Source: Saccharothrix sp. HUAS TT1 (lineage in GTDB: Bacteria; Actinomycetota; Actinomycetes; Mycobacteriales; Pseudonocardiaceae). Taken from it: DNA of 64,000 nucleotides. Position numbers and translations under genes: made by a program. The first letter of the stretch is position 1. Each line of letters starts with the position of its first letter. The stretch lies in contig NZ_CP160453.1 in the NCBI RefSeq assembly GCF_040744945.1, forward strand, positions 7,874,001 to 7,938,000, written 5' to 3'. The notes beneath the pieces were generated by a model, which was not told the origin of the DNA, did no database searches, and was given only the letters and a program-made list of their open reading frames with translations. Shown one piece after another: positions 26,535 through 36,075 of the stretch.

Positions 26535-27719
26535 ATGGACAGAGCAGAGCTGCGAGTCGGACTCATCGGTTACGGCTTCATGGGCGTCGCGCACTCCCAC
26601 GCGTGGCAGGTGGCCAACCAGACCTTCGACCTCCCGGTGCGGGTGCGCATGCTAGCGCTCTGCGGCCGGGACGAGGCGAACGTGGCCGCCGCCGCGCAGC
26701 GCCTCGGCTGGGAGGAGCACCTGACCGACTGGCGTGAGCTCATCGCGCGCGATGACATCGATGTCGTGGACGTGTGCACCCCCGGCGACAGCCACGCGGA
26801 GATCGTCACGGCCGCGCTGGCCGCCGGCAAGCACGTCCTGTGCGAGAAACCGCTGTCGAACACCGTGGCGGAGGCCGTGGAGATGGCGGGCGCCGCCGCC
26901 ACCGCCAGGGAGTCCGGCGTCCGGTCGTTCTGCGGCTACAACTACCGCAGGCTGCCCGCCGTCGAGCAGATGCGCCGCCTGGTGGCGGACGGCAGGCTCG
27001 GCACGGTCCGGCACGTGCGCGCGGTGTACCTCCAGGACTTCTTCGCCGACGCCGAGTTCCCGCTGGTGTGGCGGCTGGAGCGGGACCGGGCCGGTTCCGG
27101 CGCGATCGGCAACATCGGCTCGCACATCATCGACCTGACCCAGTACGTGACCGGGCAGCAGGTCACCGGCGTGAGCGCGCTGACCGAGACCTTCGTCGAG
27201 CAGCGACCCCTGCTCGGCGGCGGTGACGACGGCGACGCGGCCGAGCCCGGGTACGGGCAGGTCACGGTGGACGACGCGGCCCTCTTCACCGCCCGGCTCG
27301 ACGGTGGCGCGGTGGCGAGCTACGAGGCGACCTGGTTCGCCTCCGGTCACCGCAACACCCTGCGCGTCGAGGTCAACGGCTCGCTGGGCTCGGTCGCGTT
27401 CGACCTCGACCGCCTCAACGAGCTGGAGTTCTACGACGCCACCACGCCGCGCACCGAAGGGGGCTTCCGGCGGATCATGGTGACCGAGCCGAACCACCCG
27501 CACATGACCGGCCAGTGGCCGCCCGGCTGCGCCGTCGGCTTCGAGCACCCCTTCGTCCAGGAGGTCCGCGACTTCATCGTCGCGGTGGTCGCCGGCGAGG
27601 ACCCGACCCCGTCCTTCGACGACGCGCTCCAGGTGCAGCTGGTGGTCGACGCCGTCGAGCGGTCGGCCCGCGCCGACTCCGCCTGGGTGAAGGTGGGACC
27701 CGCGTCACCTCCGGCATGA
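26535..27719 (+). CDS. Gfo/Idh/MocA family oxidoreductase
   Basis: A 394-residue NAD(P)-dependent sugar dehydrogenase-type protein. The N-terminal Rossmann fold has GLIGYGFMG, the EKPLS motif with catalytic Lys lies near 100, and the C-terminal beta-sheet domain contains GNIGSHIIDL with the His common to this family. It probably oxidises a (phospho-)sugar, inositol or similar polyol. ATG 26535 is chosen for AAAGG at 8 bases; GTG 26526 is too close to that site. It is followed 39 bases later by the DUF899 gene. Confidence 0.9.
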   Translation: MDRAELRVGLIGYGFMGVAHSHAWQVANQTFDLPVRVRMLALCGRDEANVAAAAQRLGWEEHLTDWRELIARDDIDVVDVCTPGDSHAEIVTAALAAGKHVLCEKPLSNTVAEAVEMAGAAATARESGVRSFCGYNYRRLPAVEQMRRLVADGRLGTVRHVRAVYLQDFFADAEFPLVWRLERDRAGSGAIGNIGSHIIDLTQYVTGQQVTGVSALTETFVEQRPLLGGGDDGDAAEPGYGQVTVDDAALFTARLDGGAVASYEATWFASGHRNTLRVEVNGSLGSVAFDLDRLNELEFYDATTPRTEGGFRRIMVTEPNHPHMTGQWPPGCAVGFEHPFVQEVRDFIVAVVAGEDPTPSFDDALQVQLVVDAVERSARADSAWVKVGPASPPA

Positions 27720-27758
27720 TCGGCGACGGGACTGCCACCGAGGAGGAGTAGGAGAAAG

Positions 27759-28532
27759 ATGTCCGACCCCGAGATCGCGACCCGCGAGGAATGGCTCGCC
27801 GCCCGCCTGGAACTCCTGGCCAAGGAGAAGGAGCTGACCAGGCAGCGGGACGAGGTCAACGCCGCCCGCCGCCGGTTGCCGATGGTGGAGATCACCAAGG
27901 AGTACGCCTTCGAGGGGCCGCGCGGCGGGGCGCGGCTGCTCGACCTCTTCGACGGCCGGAGCCAGCTGCTGGTCCACCACGTGATGTTCGGCCCCGACGA
28001 CGACGCGGCGTGCGCGCGCTGCTCGTTCTGGGTCGACGGGGTCGGCGACCTCACCCACCTGCACGCCCGCGACACCACGCTGGTGGCCGTTTCCCGCGCG
28101 CCGCTGGAGAAGCTGGAGGGCTACCGGCGGCGGATGGGCTGGGAGGTGCCCTGGTACTCGTCGCACGGCAGCGACTTCAACTACGACTTCCACGTCAGCT
28201 TCGACGCGTCCATCGCACCGGTGGAGTGGAACTACAAGGGCTACGACGAACTGGTCCGGGAGAACCCGGGGTGGGAGGGCTGGCGCGGCGAGGAGCAGGG
28301 CGTCAGCGCGTTCCTGCGCCAGGGCGACCGCGTGTTCCACACCTACTCCTGCTACGGGCGCGGTGACGACCAGCTCAACACCACCTACAACTGGCTCGAC
28401 CTCACCGCCCGCGGCAGGCAGGAGGGGTGGGAACGACCACCCGGCCGCGGCTCGGGCGAGATCATGAGCTGGTTGCGCCGCCACGACGAGTACGACCCGG
28501 ACGTCATCGCGGGCGCCGGCGACCGGAGGTGA
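27759..28532 (+). CDS. DUF899 thioredoxin-fold protein
   Basis: A 257-residue member of DUF899: LPMVEITKEYAFEGP, the LVHHVMFG strand, CARCSFWVDG (a CxxC-like pair in the thioredoxin-fold position) and a C-terminal YNWLDLTARGR. The family is predicted to be dithiol oxidoreductase- or peroxiredoxin-like; no substrate is established. It may be cotranscribed with the preceding oxidoreductase (39-base gap). Confidence 0.88.
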   Translation: MSDPEIATREEWLAARLELLAKEKELTRQRDEVNAARRRLPMVEITKEYAFEGPRGGARLLDLFDGRSQLLVHHVMFGPDDDAACARCSFWVDGVGDLTHLHARDTTLVAVSRAPLEKLEGYRRRMGWEVPWYSSHGSDFNYDFHVSFDASIAPVEWNYKGYDELVRENPGWEGWRGEEQGVSAFLRQGDRVFHTYSCYGRGDDQLNTTYNWLDLTARGRQEGWERPPGRGSGEIMSWLRRHDEYDPDVIAGAGDRR

Positions 28533-28972
28533 TCCGCTCTCGCTGAACGCCCCCTCCACACCGGGGAGGTCGGACGGGCCGTCCGCCGCCGGGCGGCCCG
28601 CCGCTACCCCACGCCCCCGCTCGAACCGCCGACCCCTGAACGCAAGCGACCACATCCTCTCCCGTGAGTGCCCGCCCGGGACCACGCCGCCGAACGGCTG
28701 CCGCCCGGGAGTGCGCGTCGACGCGTCGACCGACCCCTCGACGAAATCGCGTCCACCCGCGCACCTCCTCCGACATCCACGAAGCCCCTGATGCCTGCCG
28801 TCACAAGTGAGTATGTAAGGCATCTCCCGTTCTAAACCTCTTCGAGCATGCTCATCGGAACTTTTTTCGGGGCGTTCCGCGCGCCGAAATGCATAGATCC
28901 CGGATGAAAACAACCGTGCCCGCACCCCCTGGGCACGGGGTCCCAGCCGACGTCGAATCCATGGAGCGCTTG
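28533..28972. other. Intergenic region before flavin monooxygenase
   Basis: About 440 bases without a credible gene. The first part is plain GC-rich sequence. The second part is AT-richer and holds an inverted repeat GATGCCT (28790-28796) / AGGCATC (28818-28824) that could be an operator. An in-frame ATG at 28889 would add 28 residues of unlikely sequence to the next gene. Confidence 0.5.
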
Positions 28973-30151
28973 ATGAACAGCAGTGCTGCACCTTCGCGGG
29001 AAGAGCTCGTCGGTCGGGCGACGGAACTGGCTCCGTTGCTGGCCAAGGACGCGCTCTGGCAGGAGGAGAACCGCGTCCTGCACGACAACACGATCGAGGC
29101 CCTGACCGAGTCGGGGCTGCTGAAACTGACCCTCCCGGCGCGGTACGGCGGATACGAGTGCGACACCACCACGCTGGTGGACGTGCTCTCCGAGATCGCG
29201 CTCGGCGACGGCGCCGCGAGCTGGGTCGCCACGGTGTGGAACATCAGCACCTGGTTGACCGGGCTTTTCCCGGACCACGTCCAGGACCAGGTCCTGGGTT
29301 CGGGCGACGTCCGGATCTGCGGCACGTTCGCGCCGCACGGGGTCGGCGTGCCGACGGAGGGCGGCATCGTGCTCGACGGCCGGTGGAGCTTCAACACCGG
29401 CGCCCGGCAGAGCGACTGGAACGCGCACGCGGCGGTGCGCGTGGCCGACGGTCAGCAGCCGGAGCCGGTGCTGGTCCTGGTGCCCATGTCGGAGCTGGAG
29501 GTCGTGGACGACTGGCACTCGTCCGGCCTGCGCGGCACCGGCAGCGTCACCACCGTCGCGAGCAACGTGTTCGTGCCGGAGGAGCGCGTCCTGCCGATGA
29601 TTCCGGTCATGCAGGACGGGCGGCACCGCTCGCAGCTCAACGCGGCGTCCAAGCTGTGGAACGTCCCGTTCCTCCCGTGGGCGTGCGCGGTGACGAGCTC
29701 GACCGCCTACGGCCTGGCGCGCGCGGCGAAGGCCGCGTTCATGGAGCGGCTCCCCACCAGGGCCATCACGTACACCGACTACGAGCACCAGGCGCACGCC
29801 CCGATCACCCACATCCGGTTCGCCGACGCCGAGGCGCGGATCGCCGAGTCCGGCTTCCACGTGCACCGCGTGGCGGGGCGGGTCGACACCAAGACCGGTG
29901 AGCCGTGGTCGGTGCACGACCGCGTCACCGCGCGCCTGGACCTGGGCGTCGGCGTGCAGCGGGCGAAGGAGGCCGTCGACATCCTCAACGACTCCAGCGG
30001 CGCGTCGTCGGTCCTGACGACCAGCCCGATCCAGCGCATCGCCCGGGACAGCCAGACGTCCAGCCTGCACGCGTTCGCGCACCCGGACACCAACCTGGAG
30101 CTCTACGGGCGGGTCGCCTGCGGCCTGGAGCCGAACACGCAGTTCCTCTGA
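28973..30151 (+). CDS. Acyl-CoA dehydrogenase-fold flavin monooxygenase (group D type)
   Basis: A 392-residue protein with the acyl-CoA dehydrogenase fold but lacking the catalytic Glu region of true dehydrogenases; TLPARYGGYE, GDGAASWVATVWN, FNTGARQSDW and a C-terminal IQRIARDSQTSSLHAF resemble HsaA/HpaB-type hydroxylases that use reduced flavin and oxygen. No flavin reductase partner is adjacent. ATG 28973 follows GGAG at 6 bases; ATG 28961 is possible. A hydroxylation step on an aromatic or polyketide-like substrate is inference. Confidence 0.82.
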   Translation: MNSSAAPSREELVGRATELAPLLAKDALWQEENRVLHDNTIEALTESGLLKLTLPARYGGYECDTTTLVDVLSEIALGDGAASWVATVWNISTWLTGLFPDHVQDQVLGSGDVRICGTFAPHGVGVPTEGGIVLDGRWSFNTGARQSDWNAHAAVRVADGQQPEPVLVLVPMSELEVVDDWHSSGLRGTGSVTTVASNVFVPEERVLPMIPVMQDGRHRSQLNAASKLWNVPFLPWACAVTSSTAYGLARAAKAAFMERLPTRAITYTDYEHQAHAPITHIRFADAEARIAESGFHVHRVAGRVDTKTGEPWSVHDRVTARLDLGVGVQRAKEAVDILNDSSGASSVLTTSPIQRIARDSQTSSLHAFAHPDTNLELYGRVACGLEPNTQFL

Positions 30152-30161
30152 CCCGCACCAC

Positions 30162-30195
30162 GTGGGCCCGACCGGGCGAACCCGGCCGGGCCCAC
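30162..30195 (+). terminator. Stem-loop terminator
   Basis: A 15-bp stem (30162-30176 with 30181-30195) with one internal mismatch and a CGAA tetraloop lies 10 bases after the monooxygenase stop. Confidence 0.75.
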
Positions 30196-30358
30196 CGCGC
30201 GGGCGGACCCGGTGAGCGCCCGACCGCCGGACGGGGTGCGCAGGATAGGCCGCGCCGCCGTGGCTTGAACGATTCCGTACGGAAGAGCGCATTCTTGGAG
30301 AACACTTCCACCGCCGGTGATCTTATGATTCCTGACGGGGGTCGACGAGGAGCCTGAA

Positions 30359-31699
30359 ATGGATGGGCGAATACCCGCGCAGCGGTCCTGGTCCACTGAA
30401 GAAGTCACCGTTCCCGACATCCCTTCGAGACCCGGCGGTCCTCCCGTCCACGCGGGGGCAGCCGGCCCGCGGCCCGCCCGGCCACCGCTCTCCTCGGTGA
30501 CGGTGGACATCGTCATCCCGGTCTTCAACGAGGAGCGGGCCCTGCCCGGGTGCGTCGCGGTGCTGCACGACTTCCTGACCGAGCGGCAGCCGTTCGACTG
30601 GACCATCACCATCGTGGACAACGCCAGCACCGATGACACCGGCGAGGTGGCGGCGCGGCTGGCCGGGCAGTGGCCGCGGGTGCGGGTGGTGCACCTGGAC
30701 CGGCGCGGCAAGGGGAACGCGGTGCGCGCCGCGTGGTCGAGCAGCCAGGCGGTCGTGGTCGCCTACATGGACGTCGACCTGTCCACCGGGCTGGACGCGC
30801 TGATCCCGCTGGTGGCCTCGCTGGCGGCCGGCCACTCGGACATCGCGGTCGGCTCCCGGCTGGCGCCGGGCGCGCGCACGATCCGGGGCGCGAAGCGGGA
30901 ACTGGTGTCCCGCGGCTACAACGCGCTCGTCAGGTTCACCCACGGGGTCGAGTTCCGGGACACGCAATGCGGTTTCAAGGCGGCCAGGGCCGAGGTGATC
31001 CGACCGCTGCTCGACAGGGTCGAGGACGACACCTGGTTCTTCGACACCGAACTGCTCCTGCTGGCCGAGCACAACGGCCTGCGGGTGCTGGAGGTCCCAG
31101 TGGATTGGACGGAAGACGTGGACAGTCGGGTCAAGGTCACCGGCGTGGCGGCGACGAACGTGCGCGGCCTGGTGCGGCTGGCCCGGGCCAAGCTGTCGGG
31201 CGCGGCGGACGTGGCGGGCTTGCCCGCGCGCCCCGATCCCCAGCCGATCCACCCCGACGCGGTCTTACCCGGGCGCGAGGCGTCGCTGCTGCGGCCGTTG
31301 GTGTCGTTCGCCCTGATCGGGCTGGCGGCCACGCTGCTGACGCTCGCGCTGTACACCGCCTTCCGGACGTGGTGGCCGCCCCTGGTCGCCAACCTGGTCG
31401 CGGTGACCCTGAGCACGCTGTTCAACACCGAGGCCAACCGCCGGGCCACCTTCCGCGGCCGGTCCAGGTCCGTCGCGCTGGTCCACGTCCAGTCCTTCGT
31501 GGTGTTCGGCCTGTACGTCGGGTTCACCTCCGGGGCGCTGCTCGTGCTGGAGGTCGTCACCGACCACCCGCCCAGGTGGGTCGAGCTCGTGGTGCTGCTG
31601 GCCTCGTCGGCCATCGGCACGCTCGGGCGGTTCATCCTGCTGAGCACCTGGGTCTTCCGCTCCCCGGCCAAGTCGACACCGCACCCTGCGCAGAAGTGA
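30359..31699 (+). CDS. GT2 glycosyltransferase fused to GtrA-like membrane domain
   Basis: A 446-residue two-domain protein. Residues 45-290 form a GT2 dolichol-phosphate-sugar synthase-type domain (DIVIPVFNEE, VDNASTDDT, DVDLSTGLD, TQCGFKA), which transfers sugar from a nucleotide donor to polyprenyl phosphate. Residues 305-435 form a four-helix GtrA domain (LVSFALIGLAATLL, NTEANRRATF), thought to flip the lipid-linked sugar. The fusion combines synthesis and flipping. GAGGAG precedes the ATG. It is followed 12 bases later by a GT87 gene, which would use the flipped donor. Confidence 0.92.
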   Translation: MDGRIPAQRSWSTEEVTVPDIPSRPGGPPVHAGAAGPRPARPPLSSVTVDIVIPVFNEERALPGCVAVLHDFLTERQPFDWTITIVDNASTDDTGEVAARLAGQWPRVRVVHLDRRGKGNAVRAAWSSSQAVVVAYMDVDLSTGLDALIPLVASLAAGHSDIAVGSRLAPGARTIRGAKRELVSRGYNALVRFTHGVEFRDTQCGFKAARAEVIRPLLDRVEDDTWFFDTELLLLAEHNGLRVLEVPVDWTEDVDSRVKVTGVAATNVRGLVRLARAKLSGAADVAGLPARPDPQPIHPDAVLPGREASLLRPLVSFALIGLAATLLTLALYTAFRTWWPPLVANLVAVTLSTLFNTEANRRATFRGRSRSVALVHVQSFVVFGLYVGFTSGALLVLEVVTDHPPRWVELVVLLASSAIGTLGRFILLSTWVFRSPAKSTPHPAQK

Positions 31700-31711
31700 G
31701 GATTCGCTGAG

Positions 31712-32974
31712 ATGACCGCGACAGCCGCACCAGGACGTCCCACGACGTCACCGACCCGGCCCACGAGGGGAGCGGTGATCGCCGCGCTCTCGCTCGCGGC
31801 GGCCGTGACGGCGCTCATCGTCGCCGGCCTCACGCAGGGCGACTCGATCCCGATGCTCGAACGGGACTTCAAGGTCTACGACGTCAGCGGCAACGCGGTG
31901 CTGAACGGCATCTCGCCGTTCGACGTCGCGACCGACGACGACCTGCTGTTCATCTACTCCCCCTTCGCCGCGCTGCTGTTCGTCGTGGTGGCGGTGCTGA
32001 ACATCCACGTCGCCTTCACGATCTGGACGTTCGCGTCCGTGCTCGCGCTGGCGGTCTCGATCTGGCTGGTCATCGGGCTGATGAGCCCGGAGTCGCGGGA
32101 GCGGCGCGGCAAGTACGCGGTCGTGGGCGCGGCGGCGGCGCTGTTCACCGCGCCGGTGTGGGTGATGATCGGCAACGGTCAGATCAACATCCTGCTGATG
32201 CTGCTGGTGCTCCTCGACGTGGCCCGCCGGCCGGGGCGCTTCCAGGGCATCGCGGTCGGCATCGCGGCGGGCATCAAGCTGACCCCGCTCGTCTTCGTCG
32301 TCTACTTCCTGTTCACCGGCCGGGTCCGCGCCGCGGTGGTGTCCGGGGTGACCTTCGCGGCGACCGTGCTGATCGGCTTCCTCGTGCTGCCGAGCGCGTC
32401 CCTGCACTGGCTCGGCGGTGTCATGACCGACACCACCCGGATGATGCCGCCCGACCACGGGCCGTGGAACGAGTCGATCCGCGGCATGCTCGGGCAGCTG
32501 CCGGGCGTGCTGCACGCGCCGTGGTTCGCGCTGGCGGTGGCCGTCGTGGTCGGCTTCGCCGGGCTGGCGCTCTCGGTGCGCGCCAGCCGGAAGGGCTGGG
32601 AGGCGGCCGGGGTCATCGCCATCGCGGTGACCAGCCTGCTGGTCTCCCCCATCTCCTGGCCGCACCACTGGGTGTGGCTGATCCCCGGCGTCGCGGTCTG
32701 GCTGTGGTGGGCGCGGTTGCGGCAGAACACCGGGCACGCGGTGGGCGCGGTGGTGGCGTGGGTGCTGCTGGTCGCCTCGGCGGTGATCATGCTGCTGGAC
32801 GACTCACCCGTCGCGGACGTGCAGGTCGGCGTGTTCAACCTGTCCGACGGCGGTCTGCTGCTGCTCAACAGCCTGCCGGTGATCGCGGGCCTGGGCTACC
32901 TGGTCGTGCTCGGCGTCGCGCTGCGGCGCGCCGAGCACCGGCCCGCCCCGGCGCCGCTGGTGTCGGTCAAGTGA
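31712..32974 (+). CDS. GT87 polyprenol-dependent glycosyltransferase (DUF2029)
   Basis: A 420-residue polytopic membrane protein with 10-12 helices. After the first helix a loop contains FKVYDVSGNAVLNGISPFD with the acidic residues typical of GT-C/GT87 enzymes, and IYSPFAALLF follows. GT87 proteins such as the mycobacterial PimE type transfer mannose from polyprenyl-phosphate mannose outside the cell. Together with the preceding GT2-GtrA gene it forms a complete lipid-linked sugar route; the acceptor is unknown. Confidence 0.9.
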   Translation: MTATAAPGRPTTSPTRPTRGAVIAALSLAAAVTALIVAGLTQGDSIPMLERDFKVYDVSGNAVLNGISPFDVATDDDLLFIYSPFAALLFVVVAVLNIHVAFTIWTFASVLALAVSIWLVIGLMSPESRERRGKYAVVGAAAALFTAPVWVMIGNGQINILLMLLVLLDVARRPGRFQGIAVGIAAGIKLTPLVFVVYFLFTGRVRAAVVSGVTFAATVLIGFLVLPSASLHWLGGVMTDTTRMMPPDHGPWNESIRGMLGQLPGVLHAPWFALAVAVVVGFAGLALSVRASRKGWEAAGVIAIAVTSLLVSPISWPHHWVWLIPGVAVWLWWARLRQNTGHAVGAVVAWVLLVASAVIMLLDDSPVADVQVGVFNLSDGGLLLLNSLPVIAGLGYLVVLGVALRRAEHRPAPAPLVSVK

Positions 32975-33014
32975 CGGCCGGCGCTGGTCGGCACAGCGGA
33001 ACGAGGGGGTCGGC

Positions 33015-33947
33015 GTGAAGAAGCTCCGCACACTGCTCTTGGTCGTCGGTCTGCTGTTCGCGCTCACGGCGGGCGCGCAGAAACCGGCGGGCGACCCGGC
33101 GTTGGCCGGGCTCGGCCGGGGGTTCGTCTCCGGCACCGCGCACGTGAACGGCACGACGCTGCACTACGTCCGGGGCGGGCGCGGTCCCGCGATCGTCCTG
33201 CTGCACGGCTACCCGCAGGACTGGACCGAGTACCGCGACATCATGCCCGCGCTGGCCAAGCGGTTCACCGTCGTCGCGCCGGACCTGCGCGGCGTCGGCC
33301 GGTCGGCCGCGCCCCTGGACGGCTACGACGCGCCGAACCTGGCCGAGGACGTGCGCCAGCTGGCCCAGCGGCTGAACCTGGGGAAGGTGTACGTAGTCGG
33401 GCACGACGTCGGCGGGATGGTGGCCTACGCGTACGCGCGGCTCAACCCGAGGACGACGCGCGGCGCGATGGTCCTCGACGTGCCGCTGCCCGGCATCGAC
33501 CCGTGGGACGAGACCACGGGCCGGATGTGGCACATCGGCTTCCACCAGGTGCCGGGGCTGCCCGAGGCGCTGATCGCGGACCGGCAGGCGGTCTACTTCC
33601 GCTACACCTCGTTCAGCGACACCGAGACGTTCAGCGACGCCGACGTGGACCGCTACGCGGCGGCCTACGCCAAGCCGGACCAGCTGCGCGCCGGGTTCGA
33701 GTTCTACCGGGCCTTCCCGGAGAACGGCGAGTTCAACGCGGCGCAGCGGGGTCGCTCCGACGTGCCGCTGGTGTGGGCGGCCGGCGGTCGTTCGCCGTTC
33801 GCGGACCTCGGGCCGGAGATGGCGGAATCGCTGCGGGCTCAGGGTTCCACCGACGTGACGACCGCGGTGGTGCCGGACAGCGACCACTTCGTGGTGAACG
33901 CCCAGCCGGAGTTCGTCACCAGGATGATCGAGCGGCACGCGTCCTGA
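33015..33947 (+). CDS. Secreted alpha/beta hydrolase (epoxide hydrolase-like)
   Basis: A 310-residue protein with a hydrophobic N-terminus (signal peptide to about residue 22) and the alpha/beta hydrolase fold: oxyanion HGYPQDW, nucleophile elbow GHDVGG with Asp (not Ser) and catalytic His in DSDHFV. Asp nucleophile plus HGYP is typical of epoxide hydrolases and haloalkane dehalogenases. GTG start with GAGGGGG site. It ends in a shared terminator with GH30. Confidence 0.9.
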   Translation: MKKLRTLLLVVGLLFALTAGAQKPAGDPALAGLGRGFVSGTAHVNGTTLHYVRGGRGPAIVLLHGYPQDWTEYRDIMPALAKRFTVVAPDLRGVGRSAAPLDGYDAPNLAEDVRQLAQRLNLGKVYVVGHDVGGMVAYAYARLNPRTTRGAMVLDVPLPGIDPWDETTGRMWHIGFHQVPGLPEALIADRQAVYFRYTSFSDTETFSDADVDRYAAAYAKPDQLRAGFEFYRAFPENGEFNAAQRGRSDVPLVWAAGGRSPFADLGPEMAESLRAQGSTDVTTAVVPDSDHFVVNAQPEFVTRMIERHAS

Positions 33948-33951
33948 CCGG

Positions 33952-33986
33952 CGGGCGGGGCGGTCCACCGCGGACCGCCCCGCCCG
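33952..33986. terminator. Bidirectional stem-loop terminator
   Basis: A perfect 15-bp stem (33952-33966 with 33972-33986) and 5-base loop lies between the converging hydrolase and GH30 genes. Confidence 0.85.
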
Positions 33987-33992
33987 GCGGGA

Positions 33993-35915
33993 TCAGTCGT
34001 AGAGGCGGATGTCGGCGATGCTCCACCAGCTGCCGGCCGCACCGGTCGACGTGATCCGCAGGTGCCGCGCGCTCGTGCGGCGCACATCGACCTGCGTGAG
34101 CTGGCCGACGCCCGTGCCGGTGGCCACCGTCCGCCACCCGGCCCCGTCGTCGCTGACCGACAGCTGCCAGCCGCGGGCGTAGTCGCCGAGGTTGCCGCCG
34201 CTGTCCACGGCGACGCGGCGGAAGTGCTTCCGCGCGCCCAGGTCCACCTGGAGGTGCTGGCCGGCGGCCTGGGCCTGGCCGCTGCTCCACCGGGTCGAGG
34301 CGTCGTCGTCCACCGCGAGCGCCGCGCCCTCGCCGGTCGGCGAAGCGGTCGCGGTCGCGCCCTCGATCGGCACGAAGTCGAGCTCGTCGCCGAACGCGCG
34401 GCTCGCCGGCCAGGTGAACGTCGCCAGCGCGCCACCGGGCAGGGTGTGCTCGAACGTGCGCTCGCCGACGTTCACCGCGAACGTGCGCGGCTCGTCGTTC
34501 TCGTTGTGCACGACCAGCGCCGTGGAGCCGTCGGGGTTGCGGAAGGCCACGTCCATGACCTGGCCGTTCCACCCGGTGGTGCCGAACGACGTGCTGGCGA
34601 TCCGCCTCGCGCCCGGTTTCACGAACTTCGACAGGTGGCCGATCGTGTAGTACTCGGCGTCGGTGGTGACCGAGCCGTCGGGTCCGACGGTGACCAGCCC
34701 GGTGCACGTGGCGCAGCCCCCGTTGTGCGGGCCGCCGGTGCTGTCCAGGGCGATGTTCCAGTTGACCGCGCTGCGCGCCCAGTTGCGGGTGGCGCCCAGC
34801 ACGACGTTGCGGGCGTGCCAGGTCAGGGTGTCGCGGAAGACCTTGGCCGGCGGGTCCTGCGCGCCCTTCGAGCCGGAGCACTCGGTGAACCAGATCCCCT
34901 TGGCGGGGAACGCCTCCCGCAGCGCGGTCTGGGCGCTCGGGTCGCCGTAGTAGCAGTGGAACGCGGTGCCCGCGACCCAGCGCGCCGCCCGGCTGCGCAG
35001 GACCTGGTACGGGTAGTCGGTCTCGGGCTCCGAGCCGGGCGGCGTGTTCGCGGCGTCGTTCGGGTGGGTGGCCCAGTTGTGGTCGTAGGCGAGGATCTTG
35101 GTGCGCGGGCTGGCCTGCCGCAGCTTCGGCCCCAGCGCCTCGATCACCGCGAGCTGCTGCGCCACCGGCATGTCGGTGCCGGGGTAGGCGTCGGGCGTGC
35201 GGTTCTGCGGCTCGTTCTGCACGGACAGGAAGTCGATCGGCACGCCGGCGGCCGTGTACGCCTGGACGAACTTCACCAGGTACCGCGCGTAGGCGTCGTA
35301 GACCGCCGGGTCGTCCTTGAGCCGGCCGCCGACGAGCGAGTCGGTCGTCTTCATCCACGCGGGCGGGCTCCACGGGGTGGCCATCACCTTCAGCGCCGGG
35401 TTGAGGCGCTTGGCCTCGCGCAGCAGCGGCAGGATCACCGCCCGGTCGTGGTCGATGCTGAAGTGGCGCAGGGAGAAGTCCGTCCGGCCGGGCGGCACGT
35501 CGTCGTAGGTGTAGTGCTCGGCCTCGGCGGTGAAGTCCGACGACCCGACCGGCTGGCGCAGGAAGCTGACACCGATCCCGCGCACGGGGTCGAACAGCTC
35601 GCGCATCGTCTCCGCGCGCACCTCCGGCGCGAGGCCGTGCAGCACGGCGGCCGACGAGTCGGTGATCGACGCGCCGAAGCCGTCCACGGTCTGGTAGGTC
35701 CGGTCGGGGTCCACCACGATCGTCGGGTGCGTCGACGGCGCGTCGCCGAACGCGACGCGCGGCCGTTCGGCCAGCAGTTCGGTCCGGTCGGCGGTGGTCA
35801 CCCACACCCGCGCCGACGGCACGTCTCGCGGTGGTCCGGACGCCTGGGCCGTGGGAACGGTCACCAAGCCGAGGACCAGGGCCGCCGCCGCAGCACTGCG
35901 AACAGTCGTTCTCAT
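33993..35915 (-). CDS. Secreted GH30 beta-glucanase with C-terminal discoidin-type CBM
   Basis: A 640-residue exported glycoside hydrolase. After a signal peptide (to about 26) comes a GH30 barrel with YQTVDGFGASITDSSA at the start, the acid/base Glu in VQNEPQN and the nucleophile Glu in FTECSG, then the GH30 beta-sandwich. Residues 495-640 form an F5/8 type C (CBM32-like) domain. The pattern fits endo-beta-1,6-glucanase or glucosylceramidase-type GH30_1/3 enzymes, so fungal beta-1,6-glucan is a likely target. ATG at 35915 has AAGGA. It is divergent from a LacI regulator that probably controls it. Confidence 0.92.
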   Translation of the reverse strand: MRTTVRSAAAAALVLGLVTVPTAQASGPPRDVPSARVWVTTADRTELLAERPRVAFGDAPSTHPTIVVDPDRTYQTVDGFGASITDSSAAVLHGLAPEVRAETMRELFDPVRGIGVSFLRQPVGSSDFTAEAEHYTYDDVPPGRTDFSLRHFSIDHDRAVILPLLREAKRLNPALKVMATPWSPPAWMKTTDSLVGGRLKDDPAVYDAYARYLVKFVQAYTAAGVPIDFLSVQNEPQNRTPDAYPGTDMPVAQQLAVIEALGPKLRQASPRTKILAYDHNWATHPNDAANTPPGSEPETDYPYQVLRSRAARWVAGTAFHCYYGDPSAQTALREAFPAKGIWFTECSGSKGAQDPPAKVFRDTLTWHARNVVLGATRNWARSAVNWNIALDSTGGPHNGGCATCTGLVTVGPDGSVTTDAEYYTIGHLSKFVKPGARRIASTSFGTTGWNGQVMDVAFRNPDGSTALVVHNENDEPRTFAVNVGERTFEHTLPGGALATFTWPASRAFGDELDFVPIEGATATASPTGEGAALAVDDDASTRWSSGQAQAAGQHLQVDLGARKHFRRVAVDSGGNLGDYARGWQLSVSDDGAGWRTVATGTGVGQLTQVDVRRTSARHLRITSTGAAGSWWSIADIRLYD

Positions 35916-35999
35916 CGTCGTCCTTAAGGAGCCGCACCGTTGTAACAAGGCTGGATCACTCTGGAACAAGAGCTTGCAGGATGAAACACGCACCACGCA

Positions 36000-36011
36000 G
36001 TCGACGTCAAC
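36000..36011. promoter_or_regulatory. Candidate LacI operator between GH30 and lacI genes
   Basis: GTCGACGTCAAC is a 12-bp near-palindrome (one symmetric mismatch) in the divergent intergenic region. On the minus strand it overlaps TTGACG, a possible -35 for GH30. Weak evidence. Confidence 0.3.
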
Positions 36012-36075
36012 CCTCGGCAGCCCGATCGCTATAGTGACCGCGTGCAACGAGGAGCCCGTCACCTGCGGCAACGCC

